Positions 34,003 to 45,162 of a stretch of DNA of 64,000 nt are shown here, in pieces; position 1 is the first letter of the stretch; the number at the start of each line of letters is the position of its first letter. Position numbers and translations under genes: made by a program. Below the pieces are notes generated by a model, which worked only from the letters and a program-made list of their open reading frames with translations, was not told the DNA's origin and ran no database searches. Source of the DNA: Schistocerca nitens. Its lineage: Eukaryota; Arthropoda; Insecta; Orthoptera; Acrididae. Location of the stretch: assembly GCF_023898315.1 (NCBI RefSeq), contig NC_064614.1, positions 76,458,501 through 76,522,500 of the forward strand. Reading direction: 5' to 3'.

Positions 34003-35040
34003 TATACATGAGCAGAATGTATTTGGCTTTGCTGCCATGTTTCGACACGGAGTTTCGTCGTGGAAACTATTAAAATCATCTAGAATTTAAGTTCGTGCTA
34101 AATTTCGAGGTTCTGTAAAACTTCGTCAATCTTGGAGATTTTCTGTACTTTTCAGTTTGACGTGCTTTTCTCCATTGATTGTGCAACTGCGTTCTTCTAC
34201 GTTTTGTGTACCATGGAATATCATTGCCATCTTTTATTATTTATTACCCCTCAGTTGTCATCAATACTATTTATTTGAATTCCAGCCTTATCTGGCCTAT
34301 GCTTAGGGATACGCAGTCGGGTGGAGTGAACACCGTCTCTTAGAAAGGTGTCAAGCGAATTTATATCTGCTTGTTTTAAAATAGATGTGCTTTTCGTTTA
34401 GTTTATTTTTTGGTAAGCATTATTTATTGGTAAGAAGTTAAATGTGCTTTAGCTACCATTTACACGTCAAGTGGACTCCTGAACCAGTTCTTGAAAATAA
34501 TTCTCTGCGAAACATTCAGAACAATTTCTGATACCTGCCACTGTTTTTAAACTTGAATTTTTGCCAATCTGTCGAGGGTAGATTGAAGTACTGTTTTGCC
34601 AATCTGTCGAGGGTAGATTGAAGTAGTGTGAATGAGGTATCTTTTTGAAATAAGGCTCAAGTTTTCCTTGAACTGCTCGGCAACTGTGTCATCTGAGTGC
34701 AAGGATCGGTAAAAGGAACGTAAAGTATAACCTCTACCCAAACTAGCTCACAGGAACCATCTGCTTCAATTTTATTGTAAGGTGAACTACTTCTGACAGC
34801 AAGAAAGACTCCGCTACAAATAGTATTTAAGCAATCCTTTCTGAACACGGTTGTTCGTCCGTAAAAATTTCGGCTGGACTTATTTCCAGTTTTAGCCAGC
34901 TTGCCATACCTATAATTATTTGACCATCAGTTATTTCTATTAGCGCCTGGAGCTCCAGTTCTTTCCCAAAACGGCTACGACAATTTACAACTACAGTGTC
35001 GATTGTTGCTAAGTCTATCTTTGTGTGTTTGCCCTGTAAT
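34003..35040 (-). pseudogene. LINE-X endonuclease region, decayed
   Basis: Minus-strand frames include RKDCLNTICSGVFLAVRSSS, CELVWVEV, and further upstream LPELQALIEITDGQIIIGMA. These match LINE-X copy 2 at 45560-45800 (LQAVIESTDAQIVIGTES, TVFRKERLN). They are the first half of an apurinic-type endonuclease domain. Many frameshifts; a 35-bp tandem duplication at 34558-34627 adds another. Confidence 0.75.
34558..34627 (-). repeat. 35-bp tandem duplication
   Basis: Two adjacent copies of a 35-bp unit containing GCCAATCTGTCGAGGGTAGA, differing at one base (CTG against GTG at the end). It lies in the LINE-X endonuclease relic. Confidence 0.9.
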
Positions 35041-35079
35041 AAAATCTACAAAGCCACCCTCTCCCCCCCACACAGCACC

Positions 35080-35960
35080 CGCTTCCCGTGTCTCGTGAAC
35101 CCCTAACCTAGCAAGGAGAACCCACCACCCAATAGCGTAATTTGAGGAACCAGCAGCCTACGCCGTCGCAGAACCGTCTGCGCCTCTGATTCAGACCCTC
35201 CACTCGACTCAGAACCGGAGAAGCAAAGTCGGTTCCGCCGAAGATGCTACGGATGGTAAGCTACAATCTCTCAAGCAAGTTTGGCAGCCTTTATCACTTC
35301 AGCTAGTTACCCAAAACCAGAGACTCTTTCGATCAAAAGCGATCCACATCACTGCTACTGACGTGAGCCACCACCCGCAATGGGCTCCACACTGTGCTCT
35401 TCATGGTCTCTGGAAGCACACTTTCCACATCTGGAATGACTCCCTCTGGTATGCACACAGAATGCACACTGGATTCCTTCCTTTACTTGGCAGCCATATC
35501 CCTAAGTGGCCCCATTAATCGTTGGAGCTCTCAATTACCGACAATTCTGTGGGACTGCCTAGACCATGAGGACCGAAAAGCTTCCTCTGGAACAGGGCGA
35601 TCGACTGCATGTGGTTCAGGATCTTCGTCAGCCACAGCGCCCCAAAATTTGCTCGTAAGATGAACCGGGAAGGCCGTCGGATCGGACCCTCAGAAAGTTT
35701 TTAGATGTCTGCCACACCTTGGAACGATCTCCCATTCTACAACGGCTGACGAGTCAACGTCTGTGCAGGCAATACTCGGGGTGGCCACTGTAGTGGACCG
35801 ATGACGTGACACGTGGGATGTACTGGATGTCTCTCGGACCTCCATGTCCAGCCCGCCCAGTGATGTCCGTTGGCAGCAGGTTCAATCTGTCAGCGAAGCC
35901 AGCAACAGCTGGAGCTGTGAGCGAAGAGTTACCAACTCATCTCACGTGCGAACGTTCCTA
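35080..35960 (-). pseudogene. LINE-X ORF1 region, decayed
   Basis: Minus-strand sequence that lines up with the ORF1 region of LINE-X copy 2 (43516-44165 and 45165-45450). Shared words include GATAAAGGCTGCC, TGGGAGATCG and GTCATTCCAGATGTGGAA. No long frame survives. It supplies the uninterrupted version of the site where an RTE entered copy 2. Confidence 0.7.
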
Positions 35961-36119
35961 TCCATACTAAAAGACGGCGAAAATATAGTCTTAGACAGTT
36001 AATAACGCCAAATTGTGCCTGGTAAATAAACAAACACGAAAGAAATTAACTATTTGAAACAGACGATGACGCAGCTTGTCGCAGCTTGTAAAGAGCAAAC
36101 TGTGTCAACTCAGAGACTT

Positions 36120-36500
36120 TTTAAGCAAAAGCCAGTTTTACACGCGTCTCAATGTTTATGACCTCAAATGTCTAGAACTGTGTATGCAGATAGATATAAT
36201 TTTTGCAGGCACAATCAGTGGTATAGCCTATGTGGATACAGTTTGCCAAGTGTGTTGCAAATAGAGTTAGTGGTAAATAAGTAATAAATTAAAAAGTCGT
36301 CTCTGTTGCTGAACTTTTGCTGCTCCCTATTTTATGTAAAAGGTAGCTTCTCACGCTTCTCAATGTTTATGACGTCCTACCTCCTAAACGTGAGTCGTAC
36401 AATGATATAAATTTTCTTGTATATTCATTTGTATACGTCGATATCGTCTGCAAAACGCGTTGCAGACAGATTTAGTATTAAATAAGTAGTGAATTTAAAC
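36120..36500 (+). repeat. two diverged tandem units, about 211 bp
   Basis: CTCAATGTTTATGAC occurs near 36148 and 36359 with matching surroundings (AAAAGCCAG/AAAAGGTAG; GATATAATTTT/GATATAAATTTT; GTTGCAAATAGAGTTAGTGG/GTTGCAGACAGATTTAGTAT). This is a degenerate head-to-tail pair of a satellite-like unit. Confidence 0.7.
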
Positions 36501-37109
36501 CACTTGTGCAATACTGAAGTTATTGCGCAAGATCAGCGGAAATGTAGGAAGCGATAAACTTTTCTCCTTTTATCGTTTTGTGGGGGATCGGGGACAATCA
36601 GTTTCATAAAGGTTTCAAATTATGTCTGAAGTCGCGAAGCGTTCTCATTCTAAAATACTGGGTTACTGCAATCGGGGTAATTTGCGCGTACTGACCTACG
36701 CTGCCTCTAGATTCAAGACATATACACAATTTCTAACTGTAATAATTGTCTTGATTTGTTAAACTTTTAACTTAACTCTTAATGAATTGATGACAGCATT
36801 TTAAATTTTTAAATTCGGTCAATACTTATTCGATATCATCAAATCAAAACCAAAGTTATGTTTCACCGAGATGATGTTAGGCGGGGCACCTGAAAATGTA
36901 ACCATGAAACATGAACCAGGTTAGTTCCTTAGTAATATACGACTTACAGAATCACTGTGCTGGAAGATCTGCGTATTTTTACGATTTTGTATCAAGAATT
37001 GCCTGATGCATTGTATAAGTTCTATAAAGTAATATTAACTGATTGTGAAACAACTTTATTTTCGATTAACTTGTATGTATGTAATCACCTAAAACCTTCC
37101 AAGGTTTAT
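36501..37109. other. unrecognised AT-rich stretch
   Basis: Nothing recognised before the 5' region of the RTE LINE. Confidence 0.3.
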
Positions 37110-37190
37110 GGCTATTATAGGCGCAAAGCAAGGGGAAACTACAGCCGTAATTTTTCCCGAGGACATGCAGCTTTACTGTATGATTAAATA

Positions 37191-38040
37191 ATGATGGCGT
37201 CCTCTTGGGTAAAATATTCCGGAGGTAAAATAGTCCCCCATTCAGATCTCCGGGCGGGGACTACTCAAGAGGACGTCGTTATCAGGAGAAAGAAAACTGG
37301 CATTCTACGGATCGGAGCGTGGAATGTCAGATCCCTTAATCGGGCAGGTAGGTTAGAAAATTTAAAAAGGGAAATGGATAGGTTAAAGTTAGATATAGTG
37401 GGAATTAGTGAAGTTCGGCGGCAGGAGGAACAAGACTTTTGGTCAGCTGATTACGGGGTTATAAATACAAAATCAAATAGGGGTAATGCAGGAGTAGGTT
37501 TAATAATGAATAAAAAAATAGGAGTGCGGGTTAGCTACTACAAACAGCATAGTGAACGCGTTATTGTGGCCAAGATAGACACAAAGCCCATGCCTACTAC
37601 AGTAGTACAAGTTTATATGCCAACTAGCTCTGCAGATGATGAAGAAATTGATGAAATGTATGACGAGATAAAAGCAATTATTCAGGTAGTGAAGGGAGAC
37701 GAAAATTTAATAGTCATGGGTGACTGGAATTCGTCAGTAGGAAAGGGGAGAGAAGGAAACATAGTAGGTGAATATGGATTGGGGGGAAGAAATGAAAGAG
37801 GAAGCCGCCTTGTAGAATTTTGCACAGAGCATAACTTAGCTAACACTTGGTTCAAGAATCATAAAAGAAGGTTGTATACCTGGAAGAATCCTGGAGATAC
37901 TAAAAGGTATCAGATAGATTATATAACGGTAAGAGAGAGATTTAGGAACCAGGTTTTAAATTGTAAGACATTTCCAGGGCAGATATGGATTCTGACCACA
38001 ATCTATTGGTTATGAACTGCAGAATGAAACTGAAGAAACT
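37191..38040 (+). pseudogene. RTE LINE endonuclease domain
   Basis: 274-codon frame then a one-base deletion near 37978. Visible endonuclease motifs: GAWNVRSLNRAG (Asn), VGISEVRR (Glu), VYMPTSS, VMGDWNSSVGK (Asp and Asn) and, in the next frame, MDSDHNLLV (the terminal SDH with catalytic Asp-His). This is the CFDP2-like apurinic endonuclease typical of RTE elements; it nicks target DNA for primed reverse transcription. All catalytic motifs are present, only the frame is broken. Confidence 0.9.
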
Positions 38041-40494
38041 GCAAAAAGGTGGGAATTTAGGGAGATGTGACATGGATAAACTGAAAGAACCAGAGGTTGT
38101 AGAGAGTTTCAGGGAGAGCATAAGGGAACAATTGACAGGAATGGGGGAAAGAAATACAGTAGAAGAAGAATGGATAGCTCTGAGGGATGACGTAGTGAAG
38201 GCAGCAGAGGATCAAGTAGGTAAAAAGACGAGGGCTAATAGAAATCCTTGGGTAACAGAAGAAATATTGAATTTAATTGATGAAAGGAGAAAATATAAAA
38301 ATGCAGTAAATGAAGCAGGCAAAAAGGAATACAAACGTCTCAAAATGATATCGACAGGAAGTGCAAAATGGCTAAGCAGGGATGGCTAGAGGACAAATGT
38401 AAGGATGTAGAGGCTTGTCTCACTAGGGGTAAGATAGATACTGCCTACAGGAAAATTAAAGAGACTTTTGGAGAGAAGAAAAACACTTGTATGAATATCA
38501 AGAGCTCAGATGGCAACCCGGTTCTAAGCAAAGAAGGGAAGGCAGAAAGGTGGAAGGAGTATATAGAGCGTTTATACAAGGGCGATGTACTTGAGGACAA
38601 TATTATGGAAATGGAAGAGGATGAAGATGAAATGGGAGATAAGATACTGCGTGAAGAGTTTGACAGAGCACTGAAAGACCTGAGTCGAAACAAGGCCCCG
38701 GGAGTAGACAACATTCCATTAGAACTACTGACGGCCTTGGGAGAGCCAGTCCTGAAAGAACTCTACCATCTGGTGAGCAAGATGTATGAGACAGGCGAAA
38801 TACCCACAGACTTCAAGAAGAATATAATAATTCCAATACCAAAGAAAGCAGGTGTTGACAGATGTGAAAATTATTGATTGGCGACTCCATGTTGTCTTGT
38901 GCACTACGACCAGATAACAGGATTACTTGAAAAAAGAGACAGCATTGGTCGTATATTTTTTACTATTGAAAAATCGATTTTCTGTCACTGAGTGACCATC
39001 TTCAGTGCTATATTGTATAACTTAAATTAGGATGCACTGTTGTCACTAAGCTTACGGCAATCACATAGCGTCTATGTGATTGCCGTAAGCTTAGTGACAA
39101 CAGTGCATCCCAATTTAAGTTATACAATATAGCACTGAAGATGGTCACTCAGTGACAGAAAATCGATTTTGCAATAGTAAAAAATATACGACCAATGCTG
39201 TCTCTTTTTTCAAGTATAGATGTGAAAATTACCGAACTATCAGTTTAATAAGTCACAGCTGTTAAATACTAACGCAAATTCTTTACAGACGAATGGAAAA
39301 ACTGGTAGAAGCGGACCTCGGGGAAGATCAGTTTGGATTCCGTAGAAATGTTGGAACACGTGAGGCAATACTAACCTTACGACTTATCTTAGACGAAAGA
39401 TTAAGAAAAGGCAAACCTACGTTTCTAGCATTTGTAGACTTAGAGAAAGCTTTTGACAACGTTAACTGGAATACTCTCTTTCAAATTCTGAAGGTGGCAG
39501 GAGTAAAATACAGGGAGCGAAAGGCTATTTACAATTTGTACAGAAACCAGATGGCAGTTATAAGAGTCGAGGGGCATGAAAGGGAAGCAGTGGTTGGGAA
39601 AGGAGTGAGACAGGGTTGTAGCCTCTCCCCGATGTTATTCAATCTGTATATTGAGCAAGCAGTAAAGGAAACAAAAGAAAAATTCGGAGTAGGTATTAAA
39701 ATTCATGGAGAAGAAGTAAAAACATTGAGGTTCGCCGATGACATTGTAATTCTGTCAGAGACAGCAAAAGACTTGGAAGAGCAGTTGAACGGAATGGACA
39801 GTGTCTTGAAAGGAGGATATAAGATGAACATCAACAAAAGCAAAACGAGGATAATGGAATGTAGTCAAATTAAATCGGGTGATGCTGAGGGGATTAGATT
39901 AGGAAATGAGACACTTAAAGTAGTAAATGAGTTTCGCTATTTAGGGAGCAAAATAACAGATGATGGTCGAAGTAGAGAGGATATAAAATGTAGACTGGCA
40001 ATGGCAAGGAAATCGTTTCTGAAGAAGAGAAATTTGTTAACATCGAGTATAGATTTAAGTGTCAGGAAGTCGTTTCTGAAAGTATTTGTATAGAGTGTAG
40101 CCATGTATGGAAGTGAAACATGGACGATAACCAGTTTGGACAAGAAGAGAATAGAAGATTTTGAAATGTGGTGCTACAGAAGAATGCTGAAGATAGGGTG
40201 GATAGATCACGTAACTAATGTGGAGGTATTGAATAGGATTGGGGAGAAGAGAAGTTTGTGGCACAACTTGACTAGAAGAAGGGATCGGTTGGTAGGACAT
40301 GTTTTGAGGCATCAAGGGATCACAAATTTAGCATTGGAGGGCAGCGTGGAGGGTAAAAATCGTAGAGGGAGACCAAGAGATGAATACACTAAGTAGATTC
40401 AGAAGGATGTAGGTTGCAGTAGGTACTGGGAGATGAAGAAGCTTGCACAGGATAGAGTAGCATGGAGAGCTGCATCAAACCAGTCTCAGGACTG
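38041..40494 (+). pseudogene. RTE LINE reverse transcriptase, split
   Basis: Linker 38041-38700 with a one-base loss near 38345; RT starts at NKAPGVDNIPLELL. The hairpin enters at CENY (38873). After it: EDQFGFRRNVGTREAI, FVDLEKAFDNVNW (motif A), VRQGCSLSPMLFNLY (motif B), LRFADDIVIL (motif C, catalytic FADD), GGYKMNINKSKT, then the C-terminal SVAMYGSETW and RGRPRDEYTK. Stops: TAA near 39263, TAG at 40091 (Trp) and TAG at 40394-40396 (Gln). The copy at 44.2-45.1 kb has the ordinary codons at the last two sites. Confidence 0.9.
38874..39217. mobile_element. 344-bp hairpin insertion with 14-bp target duplication
   Basis: Arms 38924-39068 and 39072-39216 are inverted copies of 145 bp with only a few mismatches, separated by 3 bp. 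A 50-bp unique segment (38874-38923) lies on the left side only. Perfect 14-bp target duplications AGATGTGAAAATTA occur at 38860-38873 and 39218-39231. Removing the insert and one duplication restores the RTE frame through CENYRTIS. The asymmetry and duplication length do not fit a simple TIR transposon. Confidence 0.9.
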
Positions 40495-40510
40495 AAGACC
40501 ACAACAACAA

Positions 40511-43429
40511 AAGAAAGGGGCCAGTAGAGGACAATAATTCTGATGAACAAGGGTCTGGAAACCAATGATGTCACCAGTACGACGTGTTACCACTTAGTAT
40601 GTGAGTAACTAGTAACAGAGTCCCCGAGTATCGGTTTGAGATATCTGAAGGAGGCTTTCGGTATGTGATAATATTCGGAGGGGCACGTAATTTAGTGTCG
40701 TAACTAGCGTCTTTATATATCAAATCCACAGAATTATTGAAAAAATTAAGGCTTTTTTGAATGAGAAAATGTAATTTTTGAGGCCATTCGAAAGCTGTTG
40801 GTACTGAAACGTATCGAAAAACCATCCCAGAAATGTGAAAGAATTGAAAATTAAGGCACGGCACAGTCAACTACTGCGTTATAAACATTTTCAATGGGGG
40901 TGCTCTTGCGCCAGACTCTGTCGTTATATGAAGCAAGAAGACCTACGTTGAGAAGATATACACGGATGTCGTCTTGGCACTACTCTATACGAAACATTGT
41001 ATACAGAAACATGGATCACCCGCGATTGTTGTAAATCAGCGCTGTCACATGATTGGGAAACGTTAAATTCTCGAAAAGTTTACTTCAGAATTTTACACAA
41101 TAGTCTAATAAACATTCGTATCGGCAGGGGCTTCATATTTTTTCAAACAATAATATCTTTGTTTTCAGTTACATCCGACTACCAAAAAGAAAATTGAGAA
41201 AAAAAAGAAAAAAATTAAACAGATGCGGTTTCATTTTCTTTCTCGCAGCCGGTTTTAAACATGATATGGCATTTAAAAACTAATTGTTTCATCTAACTTG
41301 CTTCTCCGTACATGTAATTTTAAACAAAAGTTATCTTTATCGTTGGCGGTTTGGAGAGAAAACTTTTCTATCCAGAAAGTTGTGTTTATGGCTTAACGGT
41401 TTATGTGACTATATTACTAAAACGTGATCTGAATCTTGCGAAACTTTGTGATGCCATCCGTTCCTAAATTAACTATGCATGTAATTTTAAACAAAAGTTA
41501 TCTTTATCGTTGGCGGTTTGGAGAGAAAACTTTTCTATCCAGAAAGTTGTGTTTATGGCTTAACGGTTTATGTGACTATATTACTAAAACGTGATCTGAA
41601 TCTTGCGAAACTTTGTGATGCCATCCGTTCCTAAATTAACTATGCGCAGTATTACCTGCCATTGAACGAAAAACGTTAAAAACAAAAAACGAAAAATCTC
41701 TTTTTCATTCGTCTCCTACATGATTTAGTATAATTACGATTTCTGTACCTTCAAAATCAGGCAAGTCGCTACGAGTAACCGCAATTTATGCCCTGACATA
41801 ATTCCTTGGGATATATATCCCCCATTAGGATGCCTATCCATTTTCCATACATGTTGAGCAATTGCGGAACATTGCCTGGTTCGCTAATGGAAATACATGC
41901 AGGCATCTTCTATAAAATAAGGGGCTTGTGAAAACTATTTCAAGTATGTAAATACTCAAGCGAAAGTAAATAGCTTTTTTTTTTAAACAAATAAATAGTC
42001 GAAAGGCTGAAATATCTGCCTAACTTCCTAGTGTTTGCAGCATAACAGTTGATTCAGGCACCCTTGCATTTCAATAGTTGTTCATTTATCGGATTTTTTG
42101 GGAAATGTTTTAGTGCGAACATTAACAGTTGCTACATCAGCGTACTAATTTTTTCAAGAGCTTTCGAGCGAAAACGGTATATCATTCCATGTGATAAAGC
42201 TGTAGCTGATTCAACGTTTCGGTCTACACAACGGTCAACAGTATCACCATTCCACAAAATTACACGTCTTTCTGCCTATTACAATTTGCGGAAAATCATT
42301 TTTTCTTGGCTGATAACACTGGAAGATTGTATAAAAGTTGTATGATACACTATAATTTGAGAATTATAAACCAATAAATGATGTAGTAGTAATGTTAAAA
42401 AATGTAGAAATGTTATCTGCTTGTCACATTCAGGCGATGAAGTTAGGTTTCGTAACATTTAAATTCGTGTGGTCTTTGAATTTGTGTAATCTCTAAAACA
42501 CTTTCCTCCGATGAATTGCATTCAAACTATAATTTTCTTTCCCTCACCTTCGATGGCTTGTAGGAAATGACCGATTTTTTCTCAAATTCTTCGAGAGAAG
42601 TCGTTTCATTACCTTTCACCGAACCAGGAGAGCCTGTGGAATAGTAACCTCCTTAGAGTGAATCCGCAAAAATAAATAAATGCAAATGTAAAAACATTTT
42701 TCGTGATTTGGTGAACTAAATACGATTTACAAAAAAAAAAGATTGTGGCTTCGCTGATAATAGTGAGTCATGGATATTTAATGCGATAAACAGCCTAGAG
42801 TTTAAGACTGCACAGCGAGGAAGAAGAGATGAATGTTCTTTTTTTCTAAGGAGAGACAAGAAAGAAAACTTAGGTTAATAGATCAAGGGTCAGACTGGAG
42901 GGTACACTGATGATTATATTGAAAATGAAATGGAAGTTGATGGGGGACCTAACCAGGCAAATAGATGGTTAATGTTCTTCACTGGATACTAATCGGCCAC
43001 AAGATTGTAGATATTAGGAAATACGGACGAGAAGCGTGTACACGATTAGCTGAATACAATAATGAACTGAGAGGCCTGGAGAAGAGCATCTCAAAATGAC
43101 ACACTGTTGAACATACACTGTGCTGATTTTGTTAATGGTTTGAATTAACGGTGCAGGCAATATTAAACTGTGTCCTCTGTCGAACGTTAACTGACTTTAT
43201 AAAATGTATACTACTTCACCATCATACCTTTGGGATTATGTTTCATCTGTGAGCTTTGATAGTTTAGTTTCTTCAGTTTCTGCGTGTTCATTTAATATCT
43301 AATATCCGCAGTTTTTTGAGTTTTCGTATGCGACGGAAAATAAACGGATTTTGTGACACATTACGAATTCCTAATCAGGACAAAATTATTTAGTCTCACC
43401 TGAGTGTTTTTACTAGACACAGTTACTGC
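40511..43429. other. AT-rich stretch with a perfect tandem duplication, otherwise unrecognised
   Basis: No gene or known TE. It contains the 167-bp duplication at 41311-41644. Short open frames (e.g. 42049-42345, 98 codons) have no motif. Confidence 0.35.
41311..41644 (+). repeat. perfect 167-bp tandem duplication
   Basis: Positions 41311-41477 and 41478-41644 read identically, starting CATGTAATTTTAAAC and ending AAATTAACTATG. No differences were seen. It is either a very recent duplication or an assembly or polymorphism artefact. Confidence 0.95.
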
Positions 43430-43515
43430 GTTTCCGTCAGAGTGTACAGTAGAGTTCCGCAGCACGTGGCGATAGTACATATATCTCTGAAGTTTAGTTT
43501 TCCACGGTCTTTAGA

Positions 43516-43818
43516 ATGGATATGGACTGCGATTGTTGTGTGCAGATGCGGACCGAGTTGGTGACACTTCACTCCCGTCTCCAGGCTGTAATGGCTTCGG
43601 TTACACAGCTTGAAGCTGCAATGGATTGGAACCACTGTTGTAGGCCGACCGTGGGGATCCAACGGACGTCCAGCACGTCTGAGTCCTCTGATAGGTCCTC
43701 GCCGTTGGCAAGCCCAGTTACTGCTCGCACTGAGGTTGACCACTCACCTGTGGTCGAGTACGAGATCGCCCCCCGGGCGTGGCAGACTGCGAAAGACTTC
43801 CCAGGGAACAGCATGTAA
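43516..43818 (+). pseudogene. LINE-X ORF1 N-terminal part
   Basis: 100-codon frame: MDMDCDCCVQMRTELVTLHS followed by leucine-spaced residues (LQAV, VTQLEAAM) suggesting a short coiled coil, then a Ser/Thr-rich linker and a stop at 43818. LINE ORF1 proteins usually have a coiled coil and nucleic-acid-binding part; only the former is visible in frame. Sequence downstream continues in another frame (NKFQVLSVADTVAQ), so the gene is broken. Confidence 0.65.
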
Positions 43819-44167
43819 GGCCTCCCCAGCTAGCCTGACAAACAAGTTCCAGGTGCTGTCTGTGGCTGACACTGTCGCTCAGTGGCCTGTCCTGTTTGAG
43901 CAAACCTCTCAGCCTGCAAGATCCGGGCAATCACGAAGGGTGGTGTTACTGATAGTTGTCAGCTCCAACGTTAGGCGCGTTATGGGGCCTCTTAAGGAAA
44001 GGCCCAATGTGCACTCCGTGTGCTTACTGGGTGGAGTCATTCCAGACGTGGAATGGAACTTCCAGATGCCATGAAGAGCACAGGGTGCAGCCAACTCCAG
44101 GTGGTGACTCACGTCGGTACAGTGATGTGGGCCGCTTTCGATCGCAAGAGTTTCCCTCTGGTTTCGA

Positions 44168-45130
44168 GTGGCTAACAGAAACCAGATGGCAGTTATAAGA
44201 GTCGAGGGGCATGAAAGGGAAGCAGTGGTTGGGAAAGGAGTGAGACAGGGTTGTAGCCTCTCCCCGATGTTATTCAATCTGTATATTGAGCAAGCAGTAA
44301 AGGAAACAAAAGAAAAATTCGGAGCAGGTATTAAAATTCATGGAGAAGAAGTAAAAACGTTGAGGTTCGCCGATGACATTGTAATTCTGTCAGAGACAGC
44401 AAAAGACTTGGAAGAGCAGTTGAACGGAATGGACAGTGTCTTGAAAGGAGGATATAAGATGAACATCAACAAAAGCAAAACCAAGATAATGGAATGTAGT
44501 CGAATTAAGATTGGTGATGCTGAGGGAATTAGATTAGGAAATGAGACACTTAAAGTAGTAAAGGAGTTTTGCTATTTAGGGAGTAAAATAACTGATGATG
44601 GTCGAAGTAGAGAGGATATAAAATGTAGACTGGCAATGGCAAGGAAATCGTTTCTGAAGAAGAGAAATTTGTTAACATCGAGTATAGATTTAAGTGTCAG
44701 GAAGTCGTTTCTGAAAGTATTTGTATGGAGTGTAGCCATGTATGGAAGTGAAACATGGACGATAACCAGTTTGGACAAGAAGAGAATAGAAGCTTTCGAA
44801 ATGTGGTGCTACAGAAGAATGCTGAAGATAAGGTGGGTAGATCACGTAACTAATGAGGAGATATTGAATAGGATTGGGAAGAAGGGAAGTTCGTGGCACA
44901 ACTTGACTAGAAGAAGGGATCGGTTGGTAGGACATGTTATGAGGCATCAAGGGATCACAAATTTAGCATTGGAGGGCAGCGTGGAGGGTAAAAATCGTAG
45001 AGGGAGACCAAGAGATGAATACACTAAGCAGATTCAGAAGGATGTAGGTTGCAGTAGGTACTGGGAGATGAAGAAGCTTGCACAGGATAGAGTAGCATGG
45101 AGAGCTGCATCAAACCAGTCTCAGGACTGA
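44168..45130 (+). pseudogene. RTE reverse transcriptase C-terminal half, open frame
   Basis: 320 codons without a stop: NQMAVIRVEGHEREAV, VRQGCSLSPMLFNLY (motif B), LRFADDIVILSE (motif C with both catalytic Asp), GGYKMNINKSKTKIM, YLGSKITDDGR, SVAMYGSETWT, RMLKIRWVDHVT, RGRPRDEYTKQIQ, ending SNQSQD. The first few codons belong to LINE-X. The endonuclease and motif A are missing, so it is not functional despite the open frame. Youngest-looking RTE copy here; it supplies the codons lost in the 37-40 kb copy. Confidence 0.9.
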
Positions 45131-45158
45131 AGACCACAACAACAACAACAACAACAAC
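44175..45158 (+). mobile_element. RTE-type LINE, 5'-truncated, inside LINE-X copy 2
   Basis: It starts in the RT domain and ends with the RTE 3' end CAGGACTGAAGACCACAAC plus a (CAA) tail. A 7-bp duplication AACAGAA at 44174-44180 and 45159-45165 flanks it; the paralogous uninterrupted site in LINE-X copy 1 is near 35291-35310. Typical of target-primed reverse transcription with 5' truncation. Confidence 0.9.
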
Positions 45159-45162
45159 AACA
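45136..45162 (+). repeat. (ACA)n tail of RTE
   Basis: Nine units of ACA/CAA following the RTE 3' end, the usual simple-repeat tail of this LINE. Confidence 0.92.

Larger units (their letters stand above)
29250..35960 (-). mobile_element. LINE-X copy 1, near full length, with two nested transposons
   Basis: Minus-strand non-LTR retrotransposon read right to left: ORF1 region (35960-35080), endonuclease (35040-34500), linker (34500-34003 and 32117-31850), RT (30427-29690) and C-terminal part (29690-29250). A long-TIR transposon (32118-34002) and Tc1-like copy C (30428-31849) interrupt it, each at a TA. Without them about 3.4 kb of LINE remains, so there are also internal losses. All domains are decayed. 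Clade: CR1/Jockey-like by domain order and RT motifs. Confidence 0.8.
37110..40510 (+). mobile_element. RTE-type LINE, long copy split by a hairpin insert
   Basis: 5' leader with GCAAAGCAAGGGGAAACTAC and a translation start region near 37190, then an endonuclease, RT and C-terminal part, ending in CTGAAGACCACAACAACAA. Exact 5' end uncertain. Without the 344-bp insert at 38874-39217 the element is about 3.05 kb, near full length for RTE. The protein is broken by at least two frameshifts and three stops. Confidence 0.9.
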
